Assembly (NCBI RefSeq): GCF_009830125.1 | Contig: NZ_WUPT01000002.1 | Location: forward strand, 1,088,001 to 1,152,000 | Origin: Kangsaoukella pontilimi | Lineage (GTDB): Bacteria; Pseudomonadota; Alphaproteobacteria; Rhodobacterales; Rhodobacteraceae | Direction of reading: 5' to 3' | DNA length: 64,000 nt | Part shown: positions 8,628-19,299 of the stretch, one piece after another | How positions within the stretch are numbered: position 1 is the stretch's first letter | How the letters are laid out: the number at the start of each line of letters is the position of its first letter | The notes under the pieces: generated by a model | The model's database searches: none | What the model was told of the DNA's origin: nothing | What the model saw: the letters and a program-made list of their open reading frames with translations, nothing else | Translations under genes and position numbers: made by a program

Positions 8628-9896
8628 TTACTGGTACACGCGCTGACGCACGCGCTCGAGGCGGTTCAGGATGTCGTCCAGATTGTCTGGGAACACCATG
8701 AACTCCTGGAAGCCCTGCATCGCTTCGGCGGCCATTTCAGCCGGGAAGTCGCGGTCGAAGAACTGCGCGACGCCGCCGGGGCTGTTCGAGGACAGCATGG
8801 CGAAGCCTTCGTTCAGGAACTTGTCGTCATCCACCGACGCGGCCGCGTTGACCGGAAGCTGGCCCAGGTTCTGACCGTTGTTGATCTCGGTCTGAACGTC
8901 CGCCGAGACGACGAAGCGCAGGAATTCGCGCGCAGCGTCCTTGTTCGATGCATTGGCCGGGATGTGGAACGTGTCGGTCGGCGCGTCTTCGGCCAGTTCG
9001 ACATCCGGGTTGATCGCCGGGAACTGGTAGAAGTCGAGCTGATCGTCGGTCAGGCCGGCCTCGCGAAGCGGTGCGACGGCGAAGTTGCCCATCAGGTAGC
9101 CGGCGGCCTCGCCATTGACCATGAAGGGAAGCGCCTCCTGCCAGGAGTAGTTCTGGTGGTTTTCGACGAAGGCACCCATGTCGATCAGTTCGCGCCAGTT
9201 GGCGAAGGTCTGACGCACGCGGTCGTCGGTCCATTCGACGTTGCCCGCGGCCATGTCCATGTGGAAGTCGAAGCCGTTGGTGCGGACGTTCAGGTAGTCG
9301 AACCATCCCCCGGCGGTCCAGAGGAACTTGGTGCCGATGGTGAAGCAGGCGCGGCCCGAATCCACGATGGCCTGGCAGTTGGCCTTGAACTCGTCCCAGT
9401 TGGACGGCTCGCTGAGGCCCAGCTCTTCATAGATGTCTTTGCGGTAGTATACGCCCCACTGGTAGTAGGTATAGGGCACGCCCCACTGCTTGTCGTCGAT
9501 GGTCAGCGCGCCTTTGGTCGAGGCGAGATTCTCGGCGATTTCCGGCTCCTGCCAGAGGTCCGAGACGTCTTCGAAGAGGCCCGCTTCGACATAGGGGCGC
9601 ATCCGGTTGGCGGCGTACCATGTAGCCACGTCAGGCGCGTCGGCGGTCAGGAAGTTCCGGATCTGCGTCTTGTAGGCCTCGCGGTCGATCACCGTGGTCT
9701 CGATGTTCAGATCGGGGTGCATTTCCTGAAAGTCCGCGATCATCGCTTCCATCGTCGCACGGGGCGCGGGGTTCGATGTGTCGAGGAAAATCTTCAGATC
9801 GCCGGAAAGCGAATGGCTGCCGGCAAAGGCAGCGCCGCCTGCCAGAACGGCAGCCGTGGTCAGCGTCGCGACGGACGCTTTGAGCATGGAACGCAT
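8628..9896 (-). CDS. ABC transporter periplasmic sugar-binding protein
   Basis: A 422-residue extracellular solute-binding protein (family 1) of a CUT1 importer. Residues 1-26 form a Sec signal peptide with cleavage near AAFA-GSHS. Then LKIFLDTSNPAPRATMEAM and DFQEMHPDLNIE open the first lobe; WGVPYTYYQWGVYYRKD is the typical hinge-side motif. It is the first gene of the minus-strand operon, with GGAGG 7 bases before ATG at 9896 and a strong TTGACA-type promoter plus a palindrome upstream. It delivers galactoside to the permeases at 7590 and 6136. The ligand is inferred from the enzymes in the operon. Confidence 0.95.
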   Translation of the reverse strand: MRSMLKASVATLTTAAVLAGGAAFAGSHSLSGDLKIFLDTSNPAPRATMEAMIADFQEMHPDLNIETTVIDREAYKTQIRNFLTADAPDVATWYAANRMRPYVEAGLFEDVSDLWQEPEIAENLASTKGALTIDDKQWGVPYTYYQWGVYYRKDIYEELGLSEPSNWDEFKANCQAIVDSGRACFTIGTKFLWTAGGWFDYLNVRTNGFDFHMDMAAGNVEWTDDRVRQTFANWRELIDMGAFVENHQNYSWQEALPFMVNGEAAGYLMGNFAVAPLREAGLTDDQLDFYQFPAINPDVELAEDAPTDTFHIPANASNKDAAREFLRFVVSADVQTEINNGQNLGQLPVNAAASVDDDKFLNEGFAMLSSNSPGGVAQFFDRDFPAEMAAEAMQGFQEFMVFPDNLDDILNRLERVRQRVYQ

Positions 9897-9920
9897 GGTG
9901 TCCTCCCTGGTGTCCCATTA

Positions 9921-9934
9921 TGGAATGAGTTCCA
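9921..9934. promoter_or_regulatory. Candidate IclR operator, TGGAA-N4-TTCCA
   Basis: A perfect 5-bp inverted repeat with 4-base spacer, 25 bases upstream of the binding-protein start and about 115 bases upstream of the divergent iclR-type gene. It would lie just downstream of the predicted start of transcription, where a bound repressor blocks elongation. IclR proteins bind short palindromes of this kind; assignment to the adjacent regulator is inferred. Confidence 0.45.
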
Positions 9935-9963
9935 AATAATGAAACTCGGTTTTGTATATTGAA

Positions 9964-9994
9964 ATCCTAACACGGAATCGCTTAGCCTTGTCAA
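9964..9994 (-). promoter_or_regulatory. Candidate sigma-70 promoter of the galactoside operon
   Basis: On the minus strand a consensus -35 TTGACA (9989-9994) is followed by TAGGAT (9964-9969) or TTAGGA one base earlier, with a spacer of 18-19 bases, slightly long. It faces the binding-protein gene. Confidence 0.5.
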
Positions 9995-10048
9995 CAATGC
10001 CGATGGACGAAGTTCAAAATCAATCGCCGCGGCAGGGGGAGGACAGCG

Positions 10049-10872
10049 ATGAACCGCGTGGATCGCGAGGCGAAGGGGGACGGCACCGTCGGCAAGGCGC
10101 TCGACGTACTTGACCGCGTGGCGGCTTTCGGGCGCCCGGTCAGGTTCGCCGAACTGCTCGAGACCTCGCCGTTTCCCAAGGCGACGCTCTACCGTTTCGT
10201 TCAGACGCTCACCAATCAGGGCATGCTCAGCTTCGACGAGGAGCGGCACACATATGCGCCGGGCATCCGGCTCGTGCGTCTTGCTCATGCGGCGTGGGAG
10301 CAGTCGTCGCTGGCGCCCATCGCGCGGCCTCACGTGGATGCGCTGGCGCGGGCAACGCGTGAGACGGTGCACCTGGCGCAACTCGATCATGCGCAGGTGC
10401 TCTATGTGGACAAGCGAAACGCCGAAGAGGCGGTGAAGATGTATTCCTCGGCCGGCAAGGTGGGCCCGGCTTATTGTACCGGGGTCGGCAAGGCGATGAT
10501 GGCCTTCCTGCCCGAGCCAGAACTCCAGGCGGTTATCGACCAGCAGAGCTTCCACGCCTTCACGCCGGCAACGCTGATTACCGAGGCCGCTCTCAGAGAG
10601 GAGTTGGCGGCGATCCGCGCGCGGGGCTACGGCTTCGACCGGGAAGAGCACGAGGCGGGAATCATCTGTGTCGCTGCGCCCATCCTGTCCGCATCTGGCC
10701 AGATTCTGGGTGCGATCTCGGTCACGTCGACGACGGCGCGGCGGACACTGAACGACCTGGAACAGCTCGCGCCGAAGGTGCGGGGCGCCGCAGAACGCAT
10801 CGCGGGAGAGGCACGCCACTGGCGGTTTCCCGACAAACTCAAAGCAGATCAACCAGCAACGGGGACCGTACA

Positions 10873-10885
<13 letters not shown>
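10049..10885 (+). CDS. IclR-family transcriptional regulator
   Basis: A 278-residue regulator, divergent from the uptake and catabolic operon. Residues about 12-75 form the winged helix (GKALDVLDRVAAFGRPVRF and FPKATLYRFVQTL), and residues 90-260 the IclR effector-binding domain, with AYCTGVGKAMMAF and the GYGFDREEHEAGIICVAAPI segment. ATG at 10049 follows the purine-rich GGGGGAGGACAGCG. Its end overlaps the ABC ATPase gene by 13 bases. It probably responds to a galactose-derived effector and controls the divergent operon through the palindrome at 9921; whether it represses or activates cannot be told. Confidence 0.92.
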
Positions 10886-11931
<1,046 letters not shown>

Positions 11932-12303
11932 TAAAAGGGGCATGGCGCGAGGCGCGCCATGCACGTGATGCCTTGCGCCGTCCCCATCGATTGCTGCGCA
12001 ATCGCCGGGGCCATCGCGATGCGCTCCGCGCGGGGATATTTGTGAACAGGCGAAGGACAATTCGAGTCAAATTGTCCGGGATTGGCGCCTGAAGCGCTGG
12101 CGCTCGGCCCCCCGGCACGAGGACCGGAGGGCTTCGCCTGTTACGGTCATCGGCGTCCCCGCCTGTACCGTTCACGCAGATAATTCGCATTTGATTAAAA
12201 TTGCGTTTCGCCTGTTCCGAAATATCCCGGGGGAGGCGCCCGAAGGGCGGCGGGGGCAGAGCCCCCTCTTTTACCGCGTTGAAATCCGTGTCACAGGGCC
12301 GGA
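11932..12303. repeat. 372-base gene-free stretch with hairpins and an inverted-repeat element (copy 3)
   Basis: No convincing gene. Just after the ATPase stop is a perfect 10-bp hairpin (11940-11949 with 11953-11962, loop AGG), without a T-run. Further on, GGGATATTTGTGAACAGGCGAA (from 12033) has an inverted partner at 12207-12228, about 150 bases away; a stem GGACAATT/AATTGTCC (12055-12062, 12070-12077) lies beside the left arm, and a GGGGGC-AGA-GCCCCC hairpin ends the element at 12252-12266. The arms match those at 7445 and 58494. It divides the galactoside locus from the conserved ybeY block. Confidence 0.6.
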
Positions 12304-12822
12304 ATGGACATGGATATCGTGATCGAGGATGACCGCTGGCGCGCCGCGGGGCTGGAGGCGGCGGCGGAGCGGGCCGTTTCGGCGACGCTGGCGCATCTCG
12401 GCGTGGAGAGCCCGGGCGAGCTCGTGCTACTGGCCTGTGACGACGCGCGGATCGCGGAGCTGAACGAGACCTTCCGCGGCAAGGCCGCGCCCACCAATGT
12501 CCTGTCCTGGCCCGCGGCCGAGCGCGCGGCCAGTGAGCCGGGTGCGCGCCCCGCGCGGCCTGCGACCAGGGAAGACCTTGGCGATCTCGCCATTTCCTTC
12601 GACACCTGCCGCCGCGAGGCCGAAACGGGCGGATTGCCGCTTCTTCAGCACGCCACGCATCTTCTTGTTCATGGAACCTTGCATCTTCTGGGCTATGATC
12701 ACGAAAACGATGCCGACGGCGACTTGATGGAATCGGTCGAGGTCGCGATACTTGAAGGGCTTGGCCTGCCGAACCCATATGATACGGACGGCGGCGGGCC
12801 GGTCAGCGATGGAAAGGATTGA
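12304..12822 (+). CDS. ybeY: Endoribonuclease YbeY
   Basis: A 172-residue UPF0054 metalloprotein needed for 16S rRNA maturation and ribosome quality control. The zinc-binding motif HGTLHLLGYDH (HxxxHxxxxxH) near residues 124-134 is complete, and NETFRGKAAPTNVLSWP is the usual substrate-groove segment. Its stop overlaps the corC start (TGATG). In many alphaproteobacteria phoH lies directly upstream, but here the gene follows a long repeat-bearing gap instead. ATG at 12304 fits; the internal ATG 6 bases later is an alternative. Confidence 0.95.
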   Translation: MDMDIVIEDDRWRAAGLEAAAERAVSATLAHLGVESPGELVLLACDDARIAELNETFRGKAAPTNVLSWPAAERAASEPGARPARPATREDLGDLAISFDTCRREAETGGLPLLQHATHLLVHGTLHLLGYDHENDADGDLMESVEVAILEGLGLPNPYDTDGGGPVSDGKD

Positions 12823-13709
12823 TGGGCGATACGACGGACGGATCCTCTAACGCAGCGCAAGGCGCGCAGCAGACAGAGGAAGACGAGGCCGGACGGGGCT
12901 TTTTCGGGCGCCTGTTCGATGCTTTCGGAGCGGGTGAGGCCTCGGATGACGCCGTGCCTGGAACGGCCATGGTTCCCGCCGCGGGGACACCGGCGGGCGG
13001 GCTTGCCAACCTGACGCATATGCGCGTCGAGGACGTGATGCTTCCCAAGGTCGAGATCGTCGCGGTTCCCACCGACATCGGCAAGGACGACCTCGTCGAG
13101 GTGTTCCGGCAATCGGGGCTGACGCGGCTGCCGGTCTACAAGGGCACGCTCGATTCGCCCGTGGGCATGGTCCATCTGAAGGATTTCGCGCTGCGCCACG
13201 GCTTCAACGGCTCGGGCGAGCGCTTTGCGCTGTCGCGGATGCTGAGGCCGCTTCTTTTTGCGCCGCCCTCCATGCCGATCGGTGTTCTCTTGCAGAAGAT
13301 GCAGTCCGACCGCGTCCATATGGCCCTGGTGATCGACGAATACGGCGGTGTCGACGGTCTCGTGACCATCGAAGACCTGATCGAGCAGGTCATCGGCGAG
13401 ATCGAGGACGAGCACGATATTGCCGAAGGACGCTTCTGGACCGAGGAGGCGCCGGGCTGTTACCTCGTTCAGGCGCGGACCCCCGTCGACGAGTTCGAGA
13501 CCGAGATCGGACGCCGCCTTGTCGATGAAGAGGACGAGGAAGAGATCGACACGCTCGGCGGTCTCGTCTTCATGCTGGCGGGCCGCGTGCCGGCCCGGGG
13601 CGAGGTGGTCGAACATCCCGACGGGCTGGATTTCGAGGTGGTCGATGCCGACCCGCGCCGGATCAAGCGGTTGAGGGTGCGTTTCGGCGTGGCGAAGGCC
13701 GCGGAGTGA
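12822..13709 (+). CDS. corC: CorC/HlyC-family CBS-domain protein
   Basis: A 295-residue cytoplasmic hemolysin C/CorC-like protein. An acidic, low-complexity N-terminus (to about 60) is followed by two CBS domains (MRVEDVMLPKVEIVAVPTD to about residue 195) and a C-terminal CorC_HlyC domain with TLGGLVFMLAGRVPARGEVV. It lacks a membrane domain, so it belongs to the short soluble type, linked to magnesium/cobalt efflux or to envelope functions. ATG at 12822 is preferred because it forms TGATG with the ybeY stop and has GGAAAGG 4 bases before that; a TTG three bases upstream is possible. Confidence 0.9.
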   Translation: MGDTTDGSSNAAQGAQQTEEDEAGRGFFGRLFDAFGAGEASDDAVPGTAMVPAAGTPAGGLANLTHMRVEDVMLPKVEIVAVPTDIGKDDLVEVFRQSGLTRLPVYKGTLDSPVGMVHLKDFALRHGFNGSGERFALSRMLRPLLFAPPSMPIGVLLQKMQSDRVHMALVIDEYGGVDGLVTIEDLIEQVIGEIEDEHDIAEGRFWTEEAPGCYLVQARTPVDEFETEIGRRLVDEEDEEEIDTLGGLVFMLAGRVPARGEVVEHPDGLDFEVVDADPRRIKRLRVRFGVAKAAE

Positions 13710-13725
13710 CGGGGACGCACGGCGC

Positions 13726-15216
13726 GTGACGGGCCGCTGGGCACTTCTGGCGCTCGGTCTGATCGCCGGCGCTGTGGCGGCGCTTGGTCATGCGCCCTTC
13801 GGGCTCTGGCCGCTTGCGCTGATCGGGTTCGCCGGTCTCATCGCCCTGATCGTCCGAGAGGTCACTCCCCGCCGCGCCGCCTGGGCGGCCTGGGCCGGGG
13901 GCGCTGGTTATTTCGCGGTTGCGCTGCACTGGATTGTCGAGCCCTTCCTTGTCGATGCCGCCACCCATGGCTGGATGGCGCCCTTCGCTCTGGTCTTCAT
14001 GGCGGGTGGGCTGGCGCTTTTCTGGGGACTGGCGGCGTGGCTGGCCCGACGGCTGGCGGGCGGCGGGGCTCTGGCCGTGGCGCTGGGGCTGGCGCTGGCC
14101 GAAATGGCGCGTGGCCATGTGCTGACCGGTTTTCCCTGGGCCTTGCCGGCCTATCTATGGACCGACACGCCGGTCCGGATGAGCGCGGCGCTCTGGGGAC
14201 CCTACGGTTTGACCGCGCTGACCCTCGTTCTCGCGGCGCTGCCCTCGGTCGGGCTGTCCCGGCTCTGGCGCGGAGGGCTGACGCTCGCGGTGCTGGCGGG
14301 TCTCTTCGGTGCAGGCGCGATCGTCGGCCTTTGGGCGAAACCGGGCGAAGAAATCCTGGACAGGCCGTCCGTGCGCCTCGTCCAGCCCAATGTGCCGCAG
14401 GACGAGAAATGGAACCCCGAGCGCGCGCCTGTCTTCATGCGGCGCCTTCTGACTTCGACTGCTGCAGGCGAAGCGTCGCCGGACCTGATCGTCTGGCCGG
14501 AAACGGCGATCCCCTATCCTTTGGACATCGCCGGGCCGGTTCTGGCGCGTGCTGCGATTGAGGCAGGGGGCACTCCGCTCATCACCGGACTCAACCGGCG
14601 GACCGAAGATGGTCAGTGGTTCAACGCGCTGGTGACCGTCGGGCCGGGCGGCGAGGTGACCGAGACCTATGACAAGGTGCACCTCGTGCCCTTCGGAGAA
14701 TACATTCCGGGCCGGATCGACCTTCTTCGGCGGATGGCGGCCTTTACGGGCTTCGGGTTCACCCCCGGCGCGGCGGTCCGGGCCATTGACACACCTCTTG
14801 GCCGCGCCGTGCCGCTCATCTGCTACGAGGCGATCTTTCCGGGCCATATCGGTCGTGCGATTGAGCGTCCCGACCTTCTGATCCAGATCACCAATGACGC
14901 CTGGTTCGGCACTTTCGCCGGACCGTTCCAGCATCTGGAGCAGGCGCGATTTCGCGCGGCAGAGCAGGGGCTGCCCCTGATACGGGCCGCGAATACCGGT
15001 GTCTCGGCGGTGATCACCCCCACGGGCGAGGTCTTCGCGAGCCTTGGGCTGGGCGAGGAGGGGTATATCGATGCCGAGGTGCCGCCCCCCCTGTCCGCCA
15101 CCGTTTACGCCCGGATCGGTGACCTTCCGGTCGCTGCGTTGCTATTATTGCTGTTCACCGCACTTTCCCTGACCTCGATGCGCAACCGGATTGCAAACAG
15201 GCGCAAGCCGGGATAG
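13726..15216 (+). CDS. lnt: Apolipoprotein N-acyltransferase
   Basis: A 496-residue inner-membrane enzyme that adds the third acyl chain to lipoproteins. Around six membrane helices occupy residues 1-195, a carbon-nitrogen hydrolase domain residues 215-465, and one last helix precedes the C-terminus. The catalytic Glu-Lys-Cys triad is visible in [10 protein letters not shown] (about residue 258), [12 protein letters not shown] (about 316) and [11 protein letters not shown] (about 366). The start is GTG at 13726, 16 bases after corC. It is the last gene before the metK riboswitch, in the usual ybeY-corC-lnt-metK order. Confidence 0.95.
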   Translation: MTGRWALLALGLIAGAVAALGHAPFGLWPLALIGFAGLIALIVREVTPRRAAWAAWAGGAGYFAVALHWIVEPFLVDAATHGWMAPFALVFMAGGLALFWGLAAWLARRLAGGGALAVALGLALAEMARGHVLTGFPWALPAYLWTDTPVRMSAALWGPYGLTALTLVLAALPSVGLSRLWRGGLTLAVLAGLFGAGAIVGLWAKPGEEILDRPSVRLVQPNVPQDEKWNPERAPVFMRRLLTSTAAGEASPDLIVWPETAIPYPLDIAGPVLARAAIEAGGTPLITGLNRRTEDGQWFNALVTVGPGGEVTETYDKVHLVPFGEYIPGRIDLLRRMAAFTGFGFTPGAAVRAIDTPLGRAVPLICYEAIFPGHIGRAIERPDLLIQITNDAWFGTFAGPFQHLEQARFRAAEQGLPLIRAANTGVSAVITPTGEVFASLGLGEEGYIDAEVPPPLSATVYARIGDLPVAALLLLLFTALSLTSMRNRIANRRKPG

Positions 15217-15226
15217 GCGAGCAAAA

Positions 15227-15275
15227 CCGCTACAACGGCTTCCTGGCGTGGCGGGGTACTTTCTTAACGGAGCGA
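15227..15275 (+). ncRNA. SAM/SAH riboswitch upstream of metK
   Basis: The stretch matches the short SAM/SAH aptamer known before metK in Rhodobacterales. A 7-bp stem CCGCTAC (15227-15233) pairs with GTGGCGG (15248-15254, one G-T pair); the loop carries the conserved AACGGCTTCCTGGC; and GGAGC (15269-15273) is the 3' strand that forms the pseudoknot. That GGAGC is also the ribosome-binding site, ending 8 bases before the metK ATG, so ligand binding would hide it and lower SAM synthetase translation. Confidence 0.9.
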
Positions 15276-15281
15276 TCCCCA

Positions 15282-16463
15282 ATGAACCGGCAAGACTATA
15301 CCTTCACTTCGGAGAGCGTTTCCGAAGGCCATCCAGACAAAGTGTGCGACCGGATTTCGGACGCCATCCTCGATGCCTTTCTCAGCGAAGAGCCCGAGGC
15401 GCGCGTGGCCTGCGAGACCTTCGCGACGACCGACCGGGTTGTCATCGGGGGAGAGGTGGGTCTGAGCGACCCCGAGCGTCTGTCGGTGTACCTCGACCGC
15501 GTCGAGGCCATTGCGCGGGACTGCATCCGGGACATCGGCTATGAGCAGGACAAATTCCACCACGCCACCTGCGAGGTGACCAACCTGTTGCACCGGCAGT
15601 CGGCGCATATCGCGCAGGGCGTCGACGCGAGCAACAGCAAGGAAGAAGGTGCGGGGGATCAGGGCATCATGTTCGGCTATGCCGTCCGGGAGACGCCCGA
15701 ACTGATGCCGGCGCCGATCCATTATGCCCATGCGATCCTGAAACGGCTGGCCGAGGCGCGGAAGAGCGGCGCCGAGCCGACGCTCCGCCCGGACGCCAAG
15801 AGCCAGATCAGCCTCCGCTACGAGAACGGCAAGCCGGTCGAGGTGACCTCCATCGTGCTGTCGACCCAGCACGAGAGCGAGGATCAGAGCTCGGACGACA
15901 TCCGCGCCATCGTCGAGCCCTATATCCGCGAGGTTCTGCCCGATGGCTGGCTGACCGAGGCCACCGAATGGTGGGTGAATCCCACCGGCACGTTCGTGAT
16001 CGGCGGACCGGACGGCGACGCGGGTCTGACGGGCCGAAAGATCATTGTCGACACCTATGGCGGGGCAGCCCCCCATGGCGGCGGCGCGTTCTCGGGCAAG
16101 GATCCGACCAAGGTGGATCGCTCGGCCGCCTATGCCGCGCGGTATCTGGCCAAGAACGTGGTGGCCGCCGGCATGGCCGAGCGCTGCCTCATCCAGTTGT
16201 CCTATGCGATCGGCGTCTCGAAGCCGCTTTCGGTCTATGCCGACACGTTCGGCACGGGCGAGGTCGACCCTTCGGCCATCGAACGCGCGGTGGCCAAGGT
16301 CATGGATCTCAGCCCCCGTGGCATCCGCGAGCATCTCGACCTCAATCGGCCGATCTACAGCCGGACGGCGGCCTATGGCCATTTCGGGCGCGCACCCGAA
16401 GAAGACGGCGGTTTCTCGTGGGAGCGGACCGACCTGACCGAGGCGCTGAAGGCGGCTGTCTGA
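15282..16463 (+). CDS. metK: S-adenosylmethionine synthetase
   Basis: A 393-residue cytoplasmic enzyme that makes S-adenosylmethionine from methionine and ATP. Visible signatures are [20 protein letters not shown] at the N-terminus, [13 protein letters not shown] (ATP-binding hexapeptide), and the phosphate loop [19 protein letters not shown]. The length is typical. ATG at 15282 is set by the riboswitch-borne GGAG. Its own product (or SAH) should feed back on translation through the upstream RNA. Confidence 0.97.
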   Translation: MNRQDYTFTSESVSEGHPDKVCDRISDAILDAFLSEEPEARVACETFATTDRVVIGGEVGLSDPERLSVYLDRVEAIARDCIRDIGYEQDKFHHATCEVTNLLHRQSAHIAQGVDASNSKEEGAGDQGIMFGYAVRETPELMPAPIHYAHAILKRLAEARKSGAEPTLRPDAKSQISLRYENGKPVEVTSIVLSTQHESEDQSSDDIRAIVEPYIREVLPDGWLTEATEWWVNPTGTFVIGGPDGDAGLTGRKIIVDTYGGAAPHGGGAFSGKDPTKVDRSAAYAARYLAKNVVAAGMAERCLIQLSYAIGVSKPLSVYADTFGTGEVDPSAIERAVAKVMDLSPRGIREHLDLNRPIYSRTAAYGHFGRAPEEDGGFSWERTDLTEALKAAV

Positions 16464-16530
16464 GGGGGGGCCGCCCCCTCGGCCCCGTTGCCGGGGCCTC
16501 ACCCCCGGAGTATTTTGCCCAAGAAGAAGG
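16464..16530 (+). repeat. G+C-rich double-hairpin intergenic element (copy 4)
   Basis: Directly after metK: a hairpin GAGGGGG...CCCCCTC, a second hairpin GGCCCCG-TTGC-CGGGGCC, then CCCCCGGAGTATTTT and AAGAAGAA. The order hairpin-hairpin-CCCCCGGAGTAyTTT-GCC-AAGAAGAA is shared almost exactly with copy 5 at 25588. It ends 9 bases before the cmk start, so it may both attenuate metK read-through and carry cmk leader sequence. Confidence 0.65.
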
Positions 16531-16538
16531 GGTTAGGG

Positions 16539-17162
16539 ATGCGGTTCACAGTTGCGATCGACGGGCCTGCGGCGGCGGGCAAGGGCACCATCAGCCGCGC
16601 CATTGCGGCGCGGTTCGGGTTTCAGCATCTGGACACCGGCCTTCTCTACCGCGCCGTGGGGCGGCGGGTTCTGGACGGAGCGCCTGCGCTGATCGCCGCC
16701 AGCACGCTGCGCCACCGCGATATCGCGCGGGATGACCTCCGGACGCAGGCCGTGGCCGAGGCGGCAAGCCAGGTGGCGGCGATCCCCGAGGTGCGCGCGG
16801 CGCTCGTCGAGTTCCAGCGCGATTTCGCGCGGGCCGAGGGCGGGGCGGTTCTGGACGGGCGCGACATCGGGACGGTGATCTGTCCTGGTGCCGATGCCAA
16901 GCTGTTTGTCACCGCCAGCGCCGAGGTGCGCGCGCGGCGGCGCTTCGACGAGCTGGGCGGCGAGGCGAGCGGCACCGATTACGAGACGGTACTGGCCGAG
17001 GTCCGCGCACGCGACGCCCGCGATATGGGCCGCGCCGACGCGCCGCTTGTTGCGGCGGAGGATGCCGTCGTGATCGACACGAGCGATCTGTCCATCGAGG
17101 CGGCGGTGGAGCGGGCGGTCGAGGCTGTGCTTGCCGCGAGCGCTCAGCCGAGGAACACCTGA
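16539..17162 (+). CDS. cmk: Cytidylate kinase
   Basis: A 207-residue P-loop kinase that phosphorylates CMP and dCMP. The P-loop is [12 protein letters not shown], followed by the NMP-binding [12 protein letters not shown] and the [14 protein letters not shown] segment; the C-terminal [13 protein letters not shown] is characteristic. ATG at 16539 gives the family N-terminus [12 protein letters not shown]. An upstream extension to 16488 would consist of repeat-element sequence and is rejected. In many proteobacteria cmk precedes rpsA; here a potassium-uptake pair and another gene lie between them. Its 3' end overlaps the convergent trkH gene by 19 bases. Confidence 0.95.
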   Translation: MRFTVAIDGPAAAGKGTISRAIAARFGFQHLDTGLLYRAVGRRVLDGAPALIAASTLRHRDIARDDLRTQAVAEAASQVAAIPEVRAALVEFQRDFARAEGGAVLDGRDIGTVICPGADAKLFVTASAEVRARRRFDELGGEASGTDYETVLAEVRARDARDMGRADAPLVAAEDAVVIDTSDLSIEAAVERAVEAVLAASAQPRNT

Positions 17163-18490
17163 CCTTCGGGATAGCGCACGCGGGGCTGCGACCTCACGGC
17201 GAGGAAAAAGCCAAGCGTCAGCGGGCCGAGGCGGCCGAAGAACATCATCACGATAATGACCGCGCGCCCGGCCTCGGACAGCTCTCCGGTGGCGCCGCGC
17301 GACAGGCCGACGGTGCCGAAGGCCGAGGTGACCTCGAACACCATGTCGAGAAAGTCGCCCTCGTATGTGATCGACATCAGGAAGAGCCCGGCGAGCACGA
17401 GGAACAGGCTGACCGTAGTCAGCGCCAGCACTTTCATGACCTCTTCAAGGCCAAGGCTCCGCCCGAAGACATGCAGGCGTTCCTGCTTTCGGAAGAAGGC
17501 GATGGTGGCGAGGATCAGCACGATCAGCGTCGTGACCTTGATGCCGCCCGCCGTCGAGGTCGGCCCGCCGCCCACCACCATCATCGTCATGGTCATCAGC
17601 GTCGTGCTGGTCTCCATCTCTGCGTAATCGAGCGAGTTGAAACCCGCCGTGCGCGGTGTGACCGCCTGAAACCAGCTGGCGAGCAGCTTGGTGCCGGTGC
17701 CTTCGAGCGCCCCGAGTGTGCCCGGATTGTCCCATTCGAGCGCGGCGACCAGAACCCAGCCCGTCAGGATCAGCACGGCCGAGCCCGTGAGCATCAGCTT
17801 GCTGTGGAGCGACAGCTTCCGCCAGCGGCGCATCCGGTAGAGGTCGGTCAGCACGACAAAGCCCAGCCCGCCGATCATGAACAAGAGCGATATGGTGATC
17901 GTGACCACCGGGTCGCCCACATAGCCCGTCAGACTGTCGGGAAAGAGCGAGAAGCCCGCGTTGTTGAAGGCGGATATGGCGTGAAAGATCGCCTGCCACG
18001 TGCCCTCGGCCCAGCCGAACTCCGGCACGAAAACGGTCATCAGGATCAGCGTGCCCGCCGTCTCGCAGAGAAGCGCCACCATGATGACCGCGCGTACCAG
18101 TGCGCCCAGTTCGGTTAGTGATGTCTGACCCAGTTCGTCGCGCAGGACCAGACGTTGCGGCATCCCGATGCTGACGCCCAGCATCGACAGAAGAAGCGCG
18201 GCGAAGGTCATCAGCCCCAGCCCGCCCACCTGAATCAGAAGCGCGATCACAATCTGGCCGAGAAGGGTGAAATCGCTGCCCGTGTCGACCACGACCAGCC
18301 CCGTCACCGTCACGGCGGAGGCGGCGGTAAAGACCGCATCGCTGAGGGTCACGTCGCCCGAGTTGCTGACCGGCAGCCACAGAACGAGGGCGCCAACGCA
18401 GATGAAAGCGCCATAGATCACCGCCAGAACGGCCGGCGGGCTCAGCCGTCGCCGGGTCAGCGACAGGCGGACGCGTCCCGCGAGGCTCAT
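17144..18490 (-). CDS. Trk/Ktr potassium transporter, membrane subunit
   Basis: A 448-residue TrkH/KtrB-type potassium channel-like transporter. Four membrane-pore-membrane repeats are visible, each with a filter-type loop such as [35 protein letters not shown] and [12 protein letters not shown]. The shorter length and single-RCK partner are closer to KtrB than to long TrkH proteins. Its start overlaps the stop of the regulatory subunit gene, so the pair is coupled. The 3' end crosses the end of cmk by 19 bases in convergent orientation. Confidence 0.93.
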   Translation of the reverse strand: MSLAGRVRLSLTRRRLSPPAVLAVIYGAFICVGALVLWLPVSNSGDVTLSDAVFTAASAVTVTGLVVVDTGSDFTLLGQIVIALLIQVGGLGLMTFAALLLSMLGVSIGMPQRLVLRDELGQTSLTELGALVRAVIMVALLCETAGTLILMTVFVPEFGWAEGTWQAIFHAISAFNNAGFSLFPDSLTGYVGDPVVTITISLLFMIGGLGFVVLTDLYRMRRWRKLSLHSKLMLTGSAVLILTGWVLVAALEWDNPGTLGALEGTGTKLLASWFQAVTPRTAGFNSLDYAEMETSTTLMTMTMMVVGGGPTSTAGGIKVTTLIVLILATIAFFRKQERLHVFGRSLGLEEVMKVLALTTVSLFLVLAGLFLMSITYEGDFLDMVFEVTSAFGTVGLSRGATGELSEAGRAVIIVMMFFGRLGPLTLGFFLAVRSQPRVRYPEGQVFLG

Positions 18491-19152
18491 CAGTGCAGGC
18501 TGTCGCCGAAGTCGCGCAGCTTGCCGCGCTCGCCCAGAAGGATCAGCAGGTCCTTTTCCTTGAGCGGGCAGGGTTCGCCGTCGCGGCCCCGGAACTCGGT
18601 TCCGCGCATCACGCCGAGGCAGCGCAGATCGAAGCGGGTGTGGTCGAGGTCGTCGAGCGATGCGCCGTCCAGGCTGTCCGGCACGCGGAAACTGACGATG
18701 TGAAAGCCGTTACCGAGGCTGGCGAAATCCCGCACCATCGGGTTGTTCATCATCTGCGCCACGCGCTGGCCCACCTCGGCCTCAGGGTGGATCACCCGCG
18801 AGACGCCGAGCTTCAAGAGGATCCGGTGGTGGTTCTTGGAGGCGGCCTTGGCCCAGATGTCGCCCACGCCAAGGGTCTTCAGGTTCATCGTGGCGAGGAT
18901 GCTGGCCTCGATATCCGAGCCGATGGCCACAAGACCTATTGTGCATTCCTCCAACCCCGCCTCGCGCAGCGCCGCGTCGTCGCGTGCGTCGAGGATCAGC
19001 GCCTGCGCCAGATTGTCGGCCTGTGCGTTGACGCGCTTGGCATCGATATCGACGCCGATCACGTCATTGCCGAACCGCGCCATCTCGGCGGCGACGGTGC
19101 TGCCGAAGGTGCCGAGCCCGATGACTGCGACGGTACGACGTTTTCTGGACAT
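18490..19152 (-). CDS. Potassium uptake regulatory protein, TrkA/KtrA type
   Basis: A 220-residue RCK protein that binds nucleotide and gates the membrane subunit. Rossmann motif VAVIGLGTFGSTVAAEM begins at residue 8, with VIGVDIDAKRVNAQAD at the second strand; the RCK_C domain covers about residues 135-220. A single RCK unit matches KtrA rather than duplicated TrkA. First gene of the two-gene potassium operon; 147 bases upstream are free of genes. Confidence 0.93.
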   Translation of the reverse strand: MSRKRRTVAVIGLGTFGSTVAAEMARFGNDVIGVDIDAKRVNAQADNLAQALILDARDDAALREAGLEECTIGLVAIGSDIEASILATMNLKTLGVGDIWAKAASKNHHRILLKLGVSRVIHPEAEVGQRVAQMMNNPMVRDFASLGNGFHIVSFRVPDSLDGASLDDLDHTRFDLRCLGVMRGTEFRGRDGEPCPLKEKDLLILLGERGKLRDFGDSLH

Positions 19153-19299
19153 ATCGAGGCCTTTCCCGAGCCTTCAGACGATGTGCTTGCCGACCGGCAG
19201 TACAAAGGTGATCCAAGCACGCTTCGCCGTTTTCCCTTCAACGCAAATTCGCAAGAGCGCGCTTTGGTTCCCGCATTGGATGTCAGGCTGTCAACGTGA

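Noticed and set aside
11940-11962. Rho-independent terminator after the ABC ATPase gene
   Set aside because: The stem is perfect but no T-run follows; kept only as a hairpin within the intergenic entry.
16488-16538. Longer N-terminus for cytidylate kinase
   Set aside because: The added residues would be translated from the repeat element, and the family N-terminus begins at 16539.
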